A stretch of 64,000 nt of DNA from Narthecium ossifragum (taxonomy: Eukaryota > Streptophyta > Magnoliopsida > Dioscoreales > Nartheciaceae): positions 15,671,288 through 15,735,287 of the forward strand of contig OY986969.1 in the NCBI GenBank assembly GCA_963920575.1, in the 5' to 3' direction. Position 1 is the stretch's first letter. Each line of letters begins with the position of its first letter. Positions 9,907-20,689 of this stretch are shown here, in pieces. The notes under the pieces were generated by a model. It was not told where the DNA came from, did not search any database, and was given only the letters and a program-made list of their open reading frames with translations. The position numbers and the translations under genes were made by a program.

Positions 9907-12188
9907 TGTGAGGACCCGTCCCTCTACTCCTGTGGCTCGTCGTAGGCCACAAGGGCAATTTGGTAAATTGCGTCTTGTCGGCTTGTTTCACACCCGCGTG
10001 TGCACACACTGACCGTGTTTGTGGTAATGTTTGGTTAGAACAGTTAGTGGGACCCGGGATCGAAAGATCCGGACTTAGGCTTGAGTTCTTGCCTAAGTTT
10101 AGCTTTCAGCACAAAAAGGATCGATCCTCTCTAGCTAGGAGATCGATCCTCTTGTGCCAGGAAGCCAGGCGTGATCGCTATGAAGGATCGATCCTTGCCT
10201 AGGGAAGGATCGATCATTCTTAAGTCGGTTCTTTTGCCTATAAAGCAAACGAAACTTTCTTACTTGAATCCCTTTTGAAATCCGGAGATTTGAGCTCAGA
10301 TCTTGCGATTTTTGAACGCTTTTGAGGACGATCCAAGGCCTAGCTGCTTCGATCTAAGCCGCTCTTACTCCGGTAGGGATTCCTACCTACTTTCATTTCA
10401 GGGTTTTGAGTTTTCCGGTTGATTCGTGTTCTTTTGCTTAGATCTCTTTGTATACATGTTTGTTTCTCGTGTTTTCACCGGTTTTGGACTCGTGGGATCT
10501 TGATCTATCAGATCCCAGAGTTTGGTTGAGTTTGGTTGCATCTTTCGGCGGTATTTCACGTTGGAAGGACGCCGGAGAACCCATTAGGATCGATCCCTCT
10601 TGAGGAAGGATCGATCCCTCTTGAGGAAGGATCGATCCCTCTGGGTTGGTCATGCTACGCCCGATTAAGGATCGATCTCCTGCTTGGAGAAGATCGATCC
10701 TGGTTCTTGGACGGCATGGCTACCCTTCGTCGCGAAGAAGATCGATCTTCCTGGGAGGAAGGATCGATCTTTCTTGGTGCGACACGAAGGGTGCCCTCTG
10801 TCTCGAGAAAGATCGATCTTCCTGGGAGGAAGGATCGATCTTCCCCGTCTCGACAGTGAGGGAAGCTCACTATTACTTAAGAGATCGATCTTTACTTCGG
10901 AAAGGATCGATCCTTCAGCAGCAGAGAGGGTTTTTCATGGCTTTTGCCCGCGGGGCTTGGTATGCCGGTTTTGCTTATCGCTTTATACCTTGTATATACG
11001 ATTAAGCATGTTAGCCCTATAGTAGGGGCAGTGGTGAACCGGGGGAGTGATGACTCCCGGGATGTTTAGAATAAACGGGCGGGTAGCCCTACAGCTTTCC
11101 TTATCCTTGCATGCCGGCGTGCGCCGAGGGCTTTATCTGTTACCTATGTGAGCTGTTGTTTGCGGGGCTGCTTCTCGGTGCGGGTTGTGTGGTGGACTGC
11201 TGGCAGTTGGTGGTGGTACCACTGCAGCAGTCCCTAGACCTTAATTATCTGTTTACCACCCCGGGCCGGCAGGGTGCCGTGCCCAGACCTTGTTATTGTA
11301 TATCATCACATATTGTTGCATGTCTATCTGTATTATCCTCCGCACGCTCATACATGCCTTGTGCTGTGTATTAGCTGCATCTGTGTAGGGCGTTGCCGAT
11401 CCGGGGTTTCGGGTAACCCGGATCTAGCTCTAGGGCCGTGGTGGGTAGCTTGGCCCAGGTCCCGATTTGTAGTATTCAGTCGTTTTCGATGATAAGGTTA
11501 GTTTGACCTGAATACGTGTTGTTTGAGGTTTAGAGGTCGTGTCGGCCTCAAGCCAGATGTTGTGGGTGCAACCGGTGTCAGTTCTTGTCCTTGGGGGCCT
11601 TCGGAGGGGTCCAGCACAGGCAATGTCTGTTCCTTCCCGCACTAGGTATATCCAGGATGGGCCCAGTCCCTTGGGGTGACCATGGTTGGGTATGCTTAGG
11701 GACACCGGCAGAGGGGTTATGGGACCCTTGCTGCATACCCATGTCTTGCTTGAGGGCGACACTGTTGTGTTCCCTCCCTTGTGAGTGTCGTAGTGTAGTG
11801 TCCCTGCTGAGCTTAGTACTCACTCCTACCCGGGCTGCGTTTTGCAGGTGCTGGCGCTAGCTCTTCTTCGGTCGCTCTTACCGGGCCTGTGTTTGGTGAC
11901 ATGGCGGCGTCTGGCGGTGCTTGAGAGGTGGCGATCTTCCAGCTTTGTACCCTTTTGTTATAGATAGTCTCCTACGGGAGTGATAAATGTATAATTTCCC
12001 TGTTTGAGGCTTGTAATATTATATCAGTTCAGTCTTTGAGTTTGTAATTTGTGTGAATACAGGATGATTGTGTTTTGTTCTGGTAACCACTACGATTAGA
12101 GGGACACCTCGCCAAAATTTCCGTAGTAGGTTAGGTTCCGCTTCGCGTCGCCCGGCCCGGTTGGGCCTACGCAGGTCGGGGCGCGACA
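9907..12188 (+). repeat. 3' LTR of E1
   Basis: The 2282-bp partner of the LTR at 1066-3326 has the same ends (TGTGAGGACC, GCGCGACA). It is preceded by a purine-rich tract (aagggtattagga). The 21-bp length difference is explained by one extra unit, aggatcgatccctcttgagga, at 10586-10627. It is followed by the target duplication CATGT (12189-12193) and the rest of the interrupted LTR-A. Confidence 0.92.
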
Positions 12189-12193
12189 CATGT

Positions 12194-12460
12194 CCCATCC
12201 CCGGCGTCCTTCCTTTTCCGCTGCCTCTCTTCCGCCACCTTCCTTGGCCGAGTTCCCAAGTGCAGCCGCCCGTACCTAGAGGAGCTGCAAGGTATTCCTC
12301 TTCATTGCTTCATCTCTCTCCTTCGGCTTAGTTTCTTCATTGTCGAATATGTAGGGTGTTTCTCCTAAAACCCTAAAGGTATCTCTCGACGTAGCCATAG
12401 ATTTGGCTAAGGAGGAGCCTAGACCAAGTACGAAAGCCCTAGAGAAGGTGCATCGTATAA
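12194..12460 (+). repeat. 5' LTR of E3 (LTR-A), right fragment
   Basis: This matches 17706-18018 of the 3' LTR, including aaaaccctaaaggtatctct and agaaggtgcatcgtat. The end reads GTATAA instead of GTATCA and is followed directly by a primer-binding site. It is contiguous with 955-1065 once E1 is removed. Confidence 0.8.
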
Positions 12461-12463
12461 ACT

Positions 12464-12475
12464 TGGTATTAGAGC
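12464..12475 (+). promoter_or_regulatory. Primer-binding site of E3
   Basis: TGGTATTAGAGC is a one-base variant of the initiator tRNA-Met site TGGTATCAGAGC. The same variant is present at 28522-28533 in another LTR-A copy. Confidence 0.8.
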
Positions 12476-12865
12476 TCCGTTTTGTCGACTATGCCACCCA
12501 AAGCCTTCCTGAAGCTGCACTGATGGCAGGAGATACCTCCGTGAGTACTTTCTAAGAGTGGGGAAGCCCCGTAATCAGATAAGCGATCAACATCATCAAA
12601 GGGTCATTGTTGACTTTAGAAAACTCACAGCTTGAGATGCAAAACTCCCAGCGTGAGATGCAGACCATCATCCTAGGGATCTCGGAGCAGATTGCCTTCA
12701 TGGCAATAAGGATGCATGGATAGAATCAAGGAGCTATTGGAGAACCTGGAGGCACCCTAACCCTAATCTGCCTCCAACCACAAATCCTATCTCTCCTAGG
12801 AGTCCACTTGAAGCTGTCCCCAGCCAAGGAGAACCTGGCCCTACTCCCAACTATGTCTAAGTTGG

Positions 12866-14515
12866 TGATGAATAAATTTTATATCTCGCAGGTATACGAA
12901 TCAGTGTGATCAGTATAGCAGCAAGATGAGTATCGTACCCACAGATATTTGTAAAGATTATTAGAGTAAAACGCTAAAGAAAATAGAAGAAAGAATATAA
13001 GGAAGGGAAGTAAGAAATATGAAGTATCAAAAATAGAAGATCTAATAACGAAATAAGAAAACGATGGAAATATGATGGATGAATACTAAGGTTCCGATTT
13101 CACCATAACATCCTCATTCTATGCATTGAATCAAAGAAATCTCAATTTAATACCAAGGGCTGGTTCTTCAGGTATGATGATCCATTCAATTGCGGTCTTC
13201 ACCAAGTACCCTCAATTAACCCTAGCTAATGAACCCATAACTAAGTGTTAATCAAGAATCCATTAAGCTCTGAAGAACAATTATGAACCAAGAATTGTCT
13301 TAGCTTGAACTCGGCTTCGACATAAACTCATTTATTCATAGATCCTATAAGATTAGGGAATGAACCCTCGCCTAAACTCGCACAAAACAATCTACAGTAC
13401 TTCTAGTGGCCAAGTAAAAGCATGAAGATCACAATTATAATAATGAATGCAACAAGGAATATAAATTGATTAAAACATTAATTCAATAACATAGAATGAT
13501 TCAGTTAGGGCTACATCGGTTCCTTAGCAAAGGGATTAGCCACTCATGTTCATCATAAAAACAACCAAGATATTCATAAGAAAGATAAGAAAGAAAAACC
13601 CTAGATCTTCGTGCGGTCTTCTCCCCTCTTTCCGGTCTTCAAAACTCCTCCAATAGTGCTGGCCGACCCATACGAGCCCCTCGTATGTCTTGGACGACTT
13701 CCTTAAATATGTGTAAGAAACCCTAACTTTATTTCAGCCTTTGGATTAAATCTGGTCCGTTCATTTTCAGGTCGTCCGACAAGGGATCAATCTTCTTAAG
13801 GATAAAGACTGATCTTCTTTCTTTTCTCAATTTTCGTAACCTGGTTCGCCCTGACTAAAATCGATCTTCTTAAGGAAAGGATCGATCTTCTTTCTCCGTA
13901 GACTGGGTTCCTTCCAGATCGCCCAGGTTCAGATCGATCTTTCAAGGAAGAGATCGATCTCTTTCATCAGTTGCTGGCGACGCCCACAAAGGATCGATCT
14001 TCCATGAAGGAAGATCGATCATTGCAATCCGTGCTCTCTGTCATGTAAAAATTCACTTAAATGATCGATCATTTCGAGTGAAATGATCGATCATTTCAAG
14101 TGGTGCTCTCTGTCAGGATTAAATGCACATAGAAGATCAATTTCTTCCTAGGTGGAGATCGATCCTTTGAGTATCAGATCAATCTTCTTCTTCCGTAACT
14201 ACTTTGTCTGCACCTCTCGTACTAAAAATAGCACATCTTCCTCTAGGAAACTCCAAATCACGATTTGTAAAATTCTCCAAAAATTAGACTTCAAGAGCTT
14301 TCCAATCATGTATAGAATATTATCTGGTTCTTTCGGAGCAGGTACAGATTTGATGTTGAATATGTCATATCTTTGCTTCTTTAGTTCCACTTTCCTGCAT
14401 ATTCCAAATAACTTTGTGAAGCAACATATAAGTATAAAAATAGTACTAAAGAGACTAATTAAGGATGAAAAACTAGTTATAAGGCTATTCAGAGTGCACT
14501 TTCATGCACTCATCA
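12866..14515 (-). mobile_element. Solo LTR C2, minus strand, inside E3
   Basis: The 1650-bp unit on the minus strand reads TGATGAGTGCATGAAAG ... TTTATTCATCA, with a perfect duplication GTTGG (12861-12865 and 14516-14520). It is the same family as C3 and C4 (ctctgtgggtacgatactc-type tail, here reversed near 12940). Palindromic motifs occur between about 13780 and 14175, including a strong inverted repeat at 14060-14097. Confidence 0.92.
13785..14175 (-). repeat. GATCGATC dyads in solo LTR C2
   Basis: About ten copies of GATCGATC or one-base variants occur, many arranged in pairs. Clear cases are gatcgatcttcc / ggaagatcgatc near 13993-14021 with a 5-base loop, and AAATGATCGATCATTTC / GAAATGATCGATCATTT at 14060-14097 with a 4-base loop. 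Flanks of paired units match each other while differing from other pairs. Confidence 0.88.
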
Positions 14516-15240
14516 GTTGGATCAGGACCAACTCCTCCTAACCCACTTCCGGCCCTCCCGGCATCTACTTTACCGGTCCATCCTACACCGTCACCTACTA
14601 TACCTCTCTCACATCAACTTCCTATCCCTACCTATAATCCATCACCATATCAGCCTCTACCTCCAACCTATGCAGCGTACAACCCAATTCCTCCACAACC
14701 TACACTTCATCCACGTCAACCACCACATCAGCCCCCTATTCCTCCCTACAATCCATCACCACTTTATCAGCCATTACCTCCACTATACAACCAACCCAAA
14801 CTGGCAAATACCAACGGGTATTCGAGTACAACTTGGGCTGCAAATCCTACTGGAATTAGGATTACAAGACCTACTCTAACTAAGAATCCTAGTCAAACTT
14901 GGAGTACGGCTTACCCAACAGCTGAAGAATGGAAGGAAGTCGTCTAGAGTTGGATCCCTATGCCTTAACCTTCAGCCGAACAGTGGGAACTAACCATCCA
15001 GAGATAGTCTTCTACAAATTGGTCAAGCTCTACCGGGATTCAGATTCCAATTCAGAATCCCACTCTAGCTGCAACTTGGATTGCCGAACCTAACCCCATC
15101 TCTACATGGATTAAGACTCTGCATACGACCCCGACTTCACAGGCAACTCTGAGATCAACTCCAATCGGGACGTCAGCAACCCTCATAGGAGAAAAAATCA
15201 AAGAAGAAGAAGCAGATCTTGGAGAAGAGATCTAGGAGCT

Positions 15241-17074
15241 AGTTGAGGGGCCAGAGCCATCAAATCCTCTGTTTGATCAACACCCGCTGCCACCTTTCAT
15301 GACCTCACCACCTCAGCCCAATCAGCACCCTGTCATCATCTTCTTCCTCCTTCCCTTCATCCAAACCCTACCTTCCCACCACTGGCAATTCTCCCCACTC
15401 CTCTCAAGCAGCTGTCATCACCAACCATGGCCACCACCTTTCCCCTGCAACCCCAGGGCCCTTCTCCATCTCCACTGTTGATTGTCGTCTTTGGCAATGT
15501 ACCAGTCGTTCACAAACCCTCAGCCGCCACCCTAACCTTAGTTGAAGCCCTCCCTGCACTACGTAACCACCACCAATGTCCTCCTCACTCCTACCCCAAC
15601 CCAATCACAACCTTTCCCAACCATTCCTTCTTGATCATCGACCCCTGTGGAAGCCCAAATCCCACCGTCATTCCTGATCTCGAAACTCTTAGCCGAGACA
15701 AACTGATCTTCGACTGTCTTCACCTCTCTAAAGCTTCTGAAGTTCTCTAGAGCCACCAAACCTCTTCTCCATGGGATTCGAACTCCGACAAGCTTCCCTC
15801 ACCGGCGATCAAGTTCAGGCCACTCTCAGCTGCCATACCTCCTTCGTCCTTCCTAAAGCTACATCAAGCCATGGATAGGTTCCAACCATCCGATCTGATC
15901 AAATCAGATATGAACCAGTTGGATTTAATCAGACTCAGACTGAGACTCACAGATTGGATCGAGTCAGATTTCGATCAAGCCATACCTGATCTCAACCAAC
16001 TTTGGGGCAATCTCGACCATACATATCTGATCAGATCAGATTTTAACACACTGGGTCAAATCCAACTCAGACTCAGACACTCAAACCTGATCGAATCATA
16101 TTTCCACAAGTCAGGTTCACTCCGATTTCGCAACACCACCCATATGGCCATATCCGATCAACCCTAGATCCAGATCAGTTCGGGCTAACTCAGACTCAAG
16201 TGGGTGCAATCAGATTCAATCTACTCAGATTTGTTCTTATCCAGTCAAGTCTAGTCAATCTCAGCCAATCACACTTGATCAGGTCAAATTCCAAACTTCA
16301 GCAAGATCAGACCATATTCTAGATGATCTCAGCCCTCTAAACAGATTGCAACGAGATCTAGCCATTTGATATATCCGGTCTCCAATCCAGCAGGCTTAAT
16401 CGACGATTTGAACCTGATCAAGCACCCTCAGGCCATCAGAATTGTCCAGATCTGATCCCGATGATCCCTACGCATCTTCAGTCATTGATCGACCATCCCA
16501 CAATCGATCTGAGCTATCCAAGGAGCTACCATCTTGATTTGGATGCCATCTTTCAGCTGACCAGATCCATGAGCATCTCCCAACAACCATCAACCACTCC
16601 AGGCTTCAGAACAACTCAGTCAACACTGATCGTGAGAGCAGATGTTCTGGCCAGGGCCCTAATGATCCCTTTCAAGCAAGGCACAAAGATATCCAAGCTC
16701 AACTGCACTCGATTGTATTCAGCTTCCATATGGGGTCTACGTCCACATTGGGAGGACTCAATTCGGGTTGATCGAATCTTTGGCTCAAGACAACAGAAGA
16801 TGAGGACACACAACCCCCGGTCTGCATTTACCATCTACTTCCTGAAGTTCCATCGACCCCTAGATACACCTACACTTTAGTTTCCTTCTTCCAGACCAGT
16901 TGCATAGCCTCCTGATTCAGTGGGCCTATTACTAACTGATCCACCATCGGTGCGACCAGGATTTTCACCGCCCAGCCTAGAGCTACAGTGCGGTCCAGCC
17001 AGGTCACTCTGGTTCGACAAGAGAAGAGTCGTTTTTCCATGGCAGATTCAGCCCTTGAGAAGAAGGCCAACTTC
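15241..17074 (+). other. E3 interior, C/T-rich spacer and pre-PPT reading frame
   Basis: 15300-15870 is C/T-rich with scattered frames and no recognised domain. 15880-16400 is a field of repeated atcagatc/gatctgat words. A frame at 16461-16880 resembles the end of the 49688-50647 frame in the LTR-B element: SLIDHPTIDLSYPRSY against PLIKHSKVDMSYERSY, and RPGFSPPSLEL near 16950 against RPGFSPPSPEL. The shared protein-level signal just upstream of the polypurine tract suggests an ancestral 3' coding region. Its function is unknown. Confidence 0.5.
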
Positions 17075-17088
17075 AAAGGGAGGAGGGA
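17075..17088 (+). promoter_or_regulatory. Polypurine tract of E3
   Basis: AAAGGGAGGAGGGA lies directly before the 3' LTR. It is the expected primer for plus-strand synthesis. The minus-strand equivalent (tccctcctccctt) is at 20612-20624. Confidence 0.85.
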
Positions 17089-18018
17089 TGATACGAGGTC
17101 GAACTGAACCATTCCAAGAAGGGACTCATGCCCTTGCTTGGGCGGCCCACGCCAAGGAGCTAGCTGCACCCGGGCCCACTTGGGCAGGTTGAGCCCAACC
17201 GGCCACTAGGAGATCCAATCTTAGTTGGTCTTCACTGATCTTAGTTTCTAGGTTTGAGTCAGTTTCCTGGTCTTGGTAGAGTTAATTAAGAATTTGCTTC
17301 TGAGTTGAGTTTTCTATTTATTTGAGTCCTAGTTATCATGAGATTTGGATATTAGGAAAAGTTGTTAGAGTCCTAGCTGGTTATAGCCTCATTAATTGGG
17401 GAAGTTTGAGTTGTTATAGGAGAGTTTTATTAGTTGCTCATTAAGCAGAGGGATATCTGAGTAGGAACTGAAGTAGAACTAGGACTATGTGAGGCCTCTA
17501 TATAGGGACCTCCATACCTTTGTATTTTCTTATGCTGGAGAAGATGAATAAAGTAGTAGTTAGTAGAGTAAATCATAGGAGTAGTATAATATAGTTTCCT
17601 CTCAAATCCACCAGCCACTTCACCCTTCTCTCTCTACTGTCGGCCCCTTCTCCACCAGCAGGCCACCACCAACCGCCATCTGCCATTGCCAGCCACCATC
17701 CACGTCCCATCCCCGGTGTCCTTCCTTGAATGCTGCCTCTCTTCCGCCACCTTCCTTGGTCGAGTTTCCAAGTGCAGCGGCCTCTCTTCCGCCACCTTCC
17801 TTGGTCGAGTTTCCAAGTGTAGCGGCCTCTCTTCCTTTCCCGTTGCAAGGTATTCCTCTTGATTACTTCATCTCTCTCCTTCGGCTTAGTTTCTTCATTG
17901 TCGAATACCTAAGGTGCTTCTCCTAAAACCCTAAAGGTGTCTCTCGACATAGCCATAGATTTGGCTAAGGACGAGCCTAGACCAGGTACGAAAGCCCTAG
18001 AGAAGGTGCATCGTATCA
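17089..18018 (+). repeat. 3' LTR of E3 (intact LTR-A)
   Basis: This 930-bp LTR has perfect ends TGATAC and GTATCA. A TATA-like ctatataggg lies near 17498-17508. It is the reference copy for LTR-A fragments at 455-1065, 12194-12460, 18019-18379, 19714-20611, 22140-22445 and 26530-28518. Confidence 0.85.
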
Positions 18019-18379
18019 TCTTCCTAATACAACTCAAACTAACTCATAATAATCAAGACTTAACTAAATAAGCAAGTGACTTAACTCAACCAAAACTAGG
18101 ACTCAAATAAATAGAAAACTCAACTGAGAAGCAAACTCTTAATTAACTCTACTAAGACCAAGAAACTGACTCAAACTAAGATAACTAACCAGACCATCTA
18201 GGAAAGGAGTTCCCTAATGGCTGGCCTTTGCCTGGGACCTAGTCCATGGCCGAATCCTTCCAAGAGGTGGGCCCGGTTCCGCGTGGGTCCCGCCTTAGTG
18301 CACCCAATGTGTGTGTCTCACCCCATAGTTGGGCATGTGCTCGGCTAGCCCAGGTTGAGCTGGACTCTCAACCGTATCA
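18019..18379 (-). repeat. LTR-A head fragment, minus strand
   Basis: The segment reads as the first part of LTR-A on the minus strand. It ends (plus) with CCGTATCA at 18379 and contains gcaagtgacttaactcaacc, shared with 681-700. It abuts the E3 3' LTR directly. The relation to the inverted head at 455-954 is unclear. Confidence 0.6.
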
Positions 18380-18729
18380 CTTGACAAATGTAGACCACCA
18401 AATAATCAATAAGCTGAGTTCCCAAAGTCAGGCCAACCCAACTATCTTGACTTGAGAACATTAAATGCCACACCCAACACATGCCACCTAATTCTTGATT
18501 GACTTGATTGATTGGGACCATCTTGGTTCTTCATTAGTTTTGAGTATGCATTCTTCTCCAATCTTAACCTCTTGAATTAATCCACCAAATGCCTCTTTGA
18601 ATCTCTTAGCCCTAGCACTTGTGACTGGTCCTACTGCCATTTGAAGTGGGTCTTGCTTGACTCCATTTGTTAGTCTTAACCACATCATCATCACGGTCCG
18701 GATGGGTTTTCTGGGTCGGGGTGTGACAC
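18380..18729 (-). pseudogene. Retroelement fragment and an LTR tail
   Basis: On the minus strand 18488-18694 encodes GPVTSARAKRFKEAF, which resembles the GPxTRARAKxxKEA motif common in plant Ty3/gypsy polyproteins. On the plus strand 18690-18729 (ccggatgggttttctgggtc, ending GTGTGACA) matches the end of the solo LTR at 22446-26519. These are two short relics next to each other. Nothing else was seen in this interval. Confidence 0.5.
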
Positions 18730-19713
18730 TACCTCCACAACCACACTATTACCCACCTCATACCTATGAGACCCCCGTTGCCCAACCTGAGAGCCATCCC
18801 TTGCTTCTCGAATTCCTCGCATGTATTTTCCCCGCTATGATGGTTCAGTTGACCCTACACGTCGGATTTTCAAAGCAGAGCAATTCTTCTCTTCTCATCT
18901 GTTCCATGAGCGAGAAAATGTTCGAATGCTGCCTATCACTTCGATGGAGATGCCAGAACTTGGTACTAGCTTTCGAAGGATATGGATGAGTGCGCAACAT
19001 GGCATACCTTTAAGCATGCATTGTAACTGCGTTATGGACCGACGACCTACGAAGACCCTATCGGCGAATTGACTCGAATTCAGTAGGACTGATCAGTTCA
19101 TGACTACCAGGTCAAGTTCGACCTTAGCATAGGTCGTGTCCCACATCTTGCTAGAGACGTTGCACTGAGTCTGCTCATCAGTGGACTATAGCCGGTGATC
19201 AGATACGATGTTCAGCTCGCCACACCTGCAACTATAGCAGAAGCCATCAGTTTTGTTTAGGCCTACGAGGCGAAGCAGTACGCAATCCGGCACGCCACGA
19301 CAAGGGCGATGCCCCCACTCAGCCGACCTGCCCTTTTCGCCTATACCGAGCCTTTGAACTGGAGTACAAGTACTGCTAGGACTCCCAATCCTACTAGAAC
19401 TAGGATTCCAAATCCAACTCCGAATAGGATTCCTAGTCAGACTCAGACTGCAGTCCAACCTCAGCGAAGACAACTATCCCTAGTTGAATTGCAGCAAAGA
19501 AGAGCACAAGGACATTGTTTCCAATGTGACCTGTCTTATACACCGAGGCACTGTTGCATGCAACTGCTAAGCATCGAGATCATCAACAAGAAACCACCAG
19601 AAGAGGCTGATCCTGAATAACCGGCCCCACCAGAAGACGAGTCACTTGATGATGACGCCACAACTGAGGAACTCGACCCACACATCACTTTTCATGTTAT
19701 GGTCGGAACTCCT
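18730..19713 (+). pseudogene. gag: Decayed gag of a Reina-like chromovirus
   Basis: Translations contain FPRYDGSVDPTRRIFKAEQF (typical capsid start of these gag proteins) and, after frame changes, SVHDYQVKFD and GRVPHLARDVALSLLISG. A further frame has LVELQQRRAQGHCFQCD, corresponding to the zinc-knuckle region of this gag type. Several stops and frameshifts are present. It is cut at 19713 by an LTR-A copy in opposite orientation; pol resumes after 20690. The beginning overlaps Pro-rich sequence (CCTCATACCTATGAGACC) similar to 29110-29140. Confidence 0.7.
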
Positions 19714-20689
19714 TGATACACCACGCCTTCTCATAGGCACGGGTATCGGGTCTCTTACCTGGTCTCGGCTCCTCCTTAGCCAAACCTATGGCTAGGTCGA
19801 GAGATACCTTTAGGGTGTTAGGAGAAGAACCCCAGGTATTTGACGAGGAAGAGATTAAACCGGAGGAGAGAGATGAAGTGGTGAAGAGGAATACCTTGCA
19901 GCTCCTCTAGGTATGGCCAGCTGCACTTGGGAACTCGGCCAAGGAAGGTGGCGGAAGAGAAGCAGCGGCCAAGGAAGGACGTCGGGGTTGGAGAGGTGGA
20001 GGGTGGCTGGTAGCGGAGGAAGACGGTTGGTGGTGGTCGGCTGGTGGAGGAGGGGCTGGCCGTAGAGAGAGAAGGGTGGAGTGGCTGGTAGATTTCTAGT
20101 GGAACAATATTATACTACTCCTATGGTTCATTCTACTAACTACTACTTTATTCATCTTCTCAAGCATAGGAAAATACAAAGGTATGGAGGTCTTTATATA
20201 GAGGCCTCACATAGTCCTAATTCTATTTCAGTTTCTACTCATATATCCCCTTGGTTAATGAGCAAGTAATAAGACTCTCCTATAACAACTCAAACTTCCC
20301 CAATTAATGAGGTTATAACCAGCTAGGACTCTAACAACTTTTCCTAATATCCAAATCTCATGATAACTAGGACTCAAATAAATAGAAAATTCAACTGAGA
20401 AGCAAACTCTTAATTAACTCTACCAAGACCAGGAAACTGACTCAAACTTGGAAACTAAGATCAGGGAAGACCAACTAAGATTGGATCTCCTAGTGGCCAA
20501 ATGGGCTGAACCTGTCCAAGTGGGCCCGGATGCAGCCAGCTCCTTGGCGTGGGCCCACCCAAGCAAGGGTGTGGGTCCCTTCTTGGAATGGTTCGGTTCG
20601 ACCTCGTATCATCCCTCCTCCCTTCGAAGTTGGCCTTCCCCTCAAGGCCTGAATCTGCTGTGGAAAAACGACTCTTCTCTTAAGCAGAT
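19714..20689 (-). repeat. LTR-A copy plus 3' internal stub, minus strand
   Basis: The LTR lies at 19714-20611 (898 bp, ends TGATAC and GTATCA). It is followed on the plus side by the reversed polypurine tract and about 77 bp of internal sequence matching 17010-17088. It is therefore the 3' end of a truncated minus-strand element inserted between gag and pol of the Reina-like relic. No protease was found in the host element, so a deletion accompanied or followed the insertion. Confidence 0.75.

Larger units (their letters stand above)
1066..12188 (+). mobile_element. Ty3/gypsy chromovirus E1 (Tekay/Del type), decayed
   Basis: This is a full-length LTR retrotransposon: 5' LTR 1066-3326, primer-binding site at 3330, gag, protease, RT-RNase H, integrase, chromodomain, and 3' LTR 9907-12188. 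Both LTRs begin TGTGAGGACC and end GCGCGACA. Gene order and the motif [11 protein letters not shown] place it with plant Tekay/Del chromoviruses. It is inserted in the 5' LTR of E3. Its gag is split by a solo LTR (4618-6345), a protease-RT segment of about 140 bp is missing relative to E2, and at least eight in-frame stops interrupt pol and gag. It is clearly older than E2 and cannot be autonomous. Confidence 0.93.
12490..15240 (+). pseudogene. E3 gag-like 5' region with Pro/Tyr-rich segment
   Basis: The part before C2 (12490-12865) matches 28550-28860 of another LTR-A copy (cacccaaagccttcctgaagctg, then catggcaggag). After C2, 14516-14947 encodes a Pro/Tyr-rich protein of repeated YNPSPYQPLPP-type units. 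The copy at 28881-29150 has the same units, so the segment belongs to the family. Further on, frames encode IAEPNP and GEKIKEE, also seen in LTR-B elements (IAEPDP, GEKIHEL at about 48976-49085). Several stops break the frame. The position after the primer site suggests a gag N-terminal region, but no capsid or zinc knuckle is visible. Confidence 0.55.
12194..18018 (+). mobile_element. LTR-A retrotransposon E3, right part
   Basis: The 5' LTR tail (12194-12460), primer-binding site, degenerate interior, polypurine tract and 3' LTR (17089-18018) lie in order. Together with 955-1065 this is one element split by E1. The interior is about 4.6 kb, of which 1650 bp is solo LTR C2. No RT, RNase H or integrase is recognisable in the interior, so this is a non-autonomous, large-retrotransposon-derivative-like element. 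The family is defined by LTRs with the perfect ends TGATAC and GTATCA. Target duplication could not be determined because the left LTR end is rearranged. Confidence 0.75.

Noticed and set aside
18246..18455. Short frame over LTR-A head and flank
   Set aside because: Lies across two unrelated fragments and has no recognisable motif.
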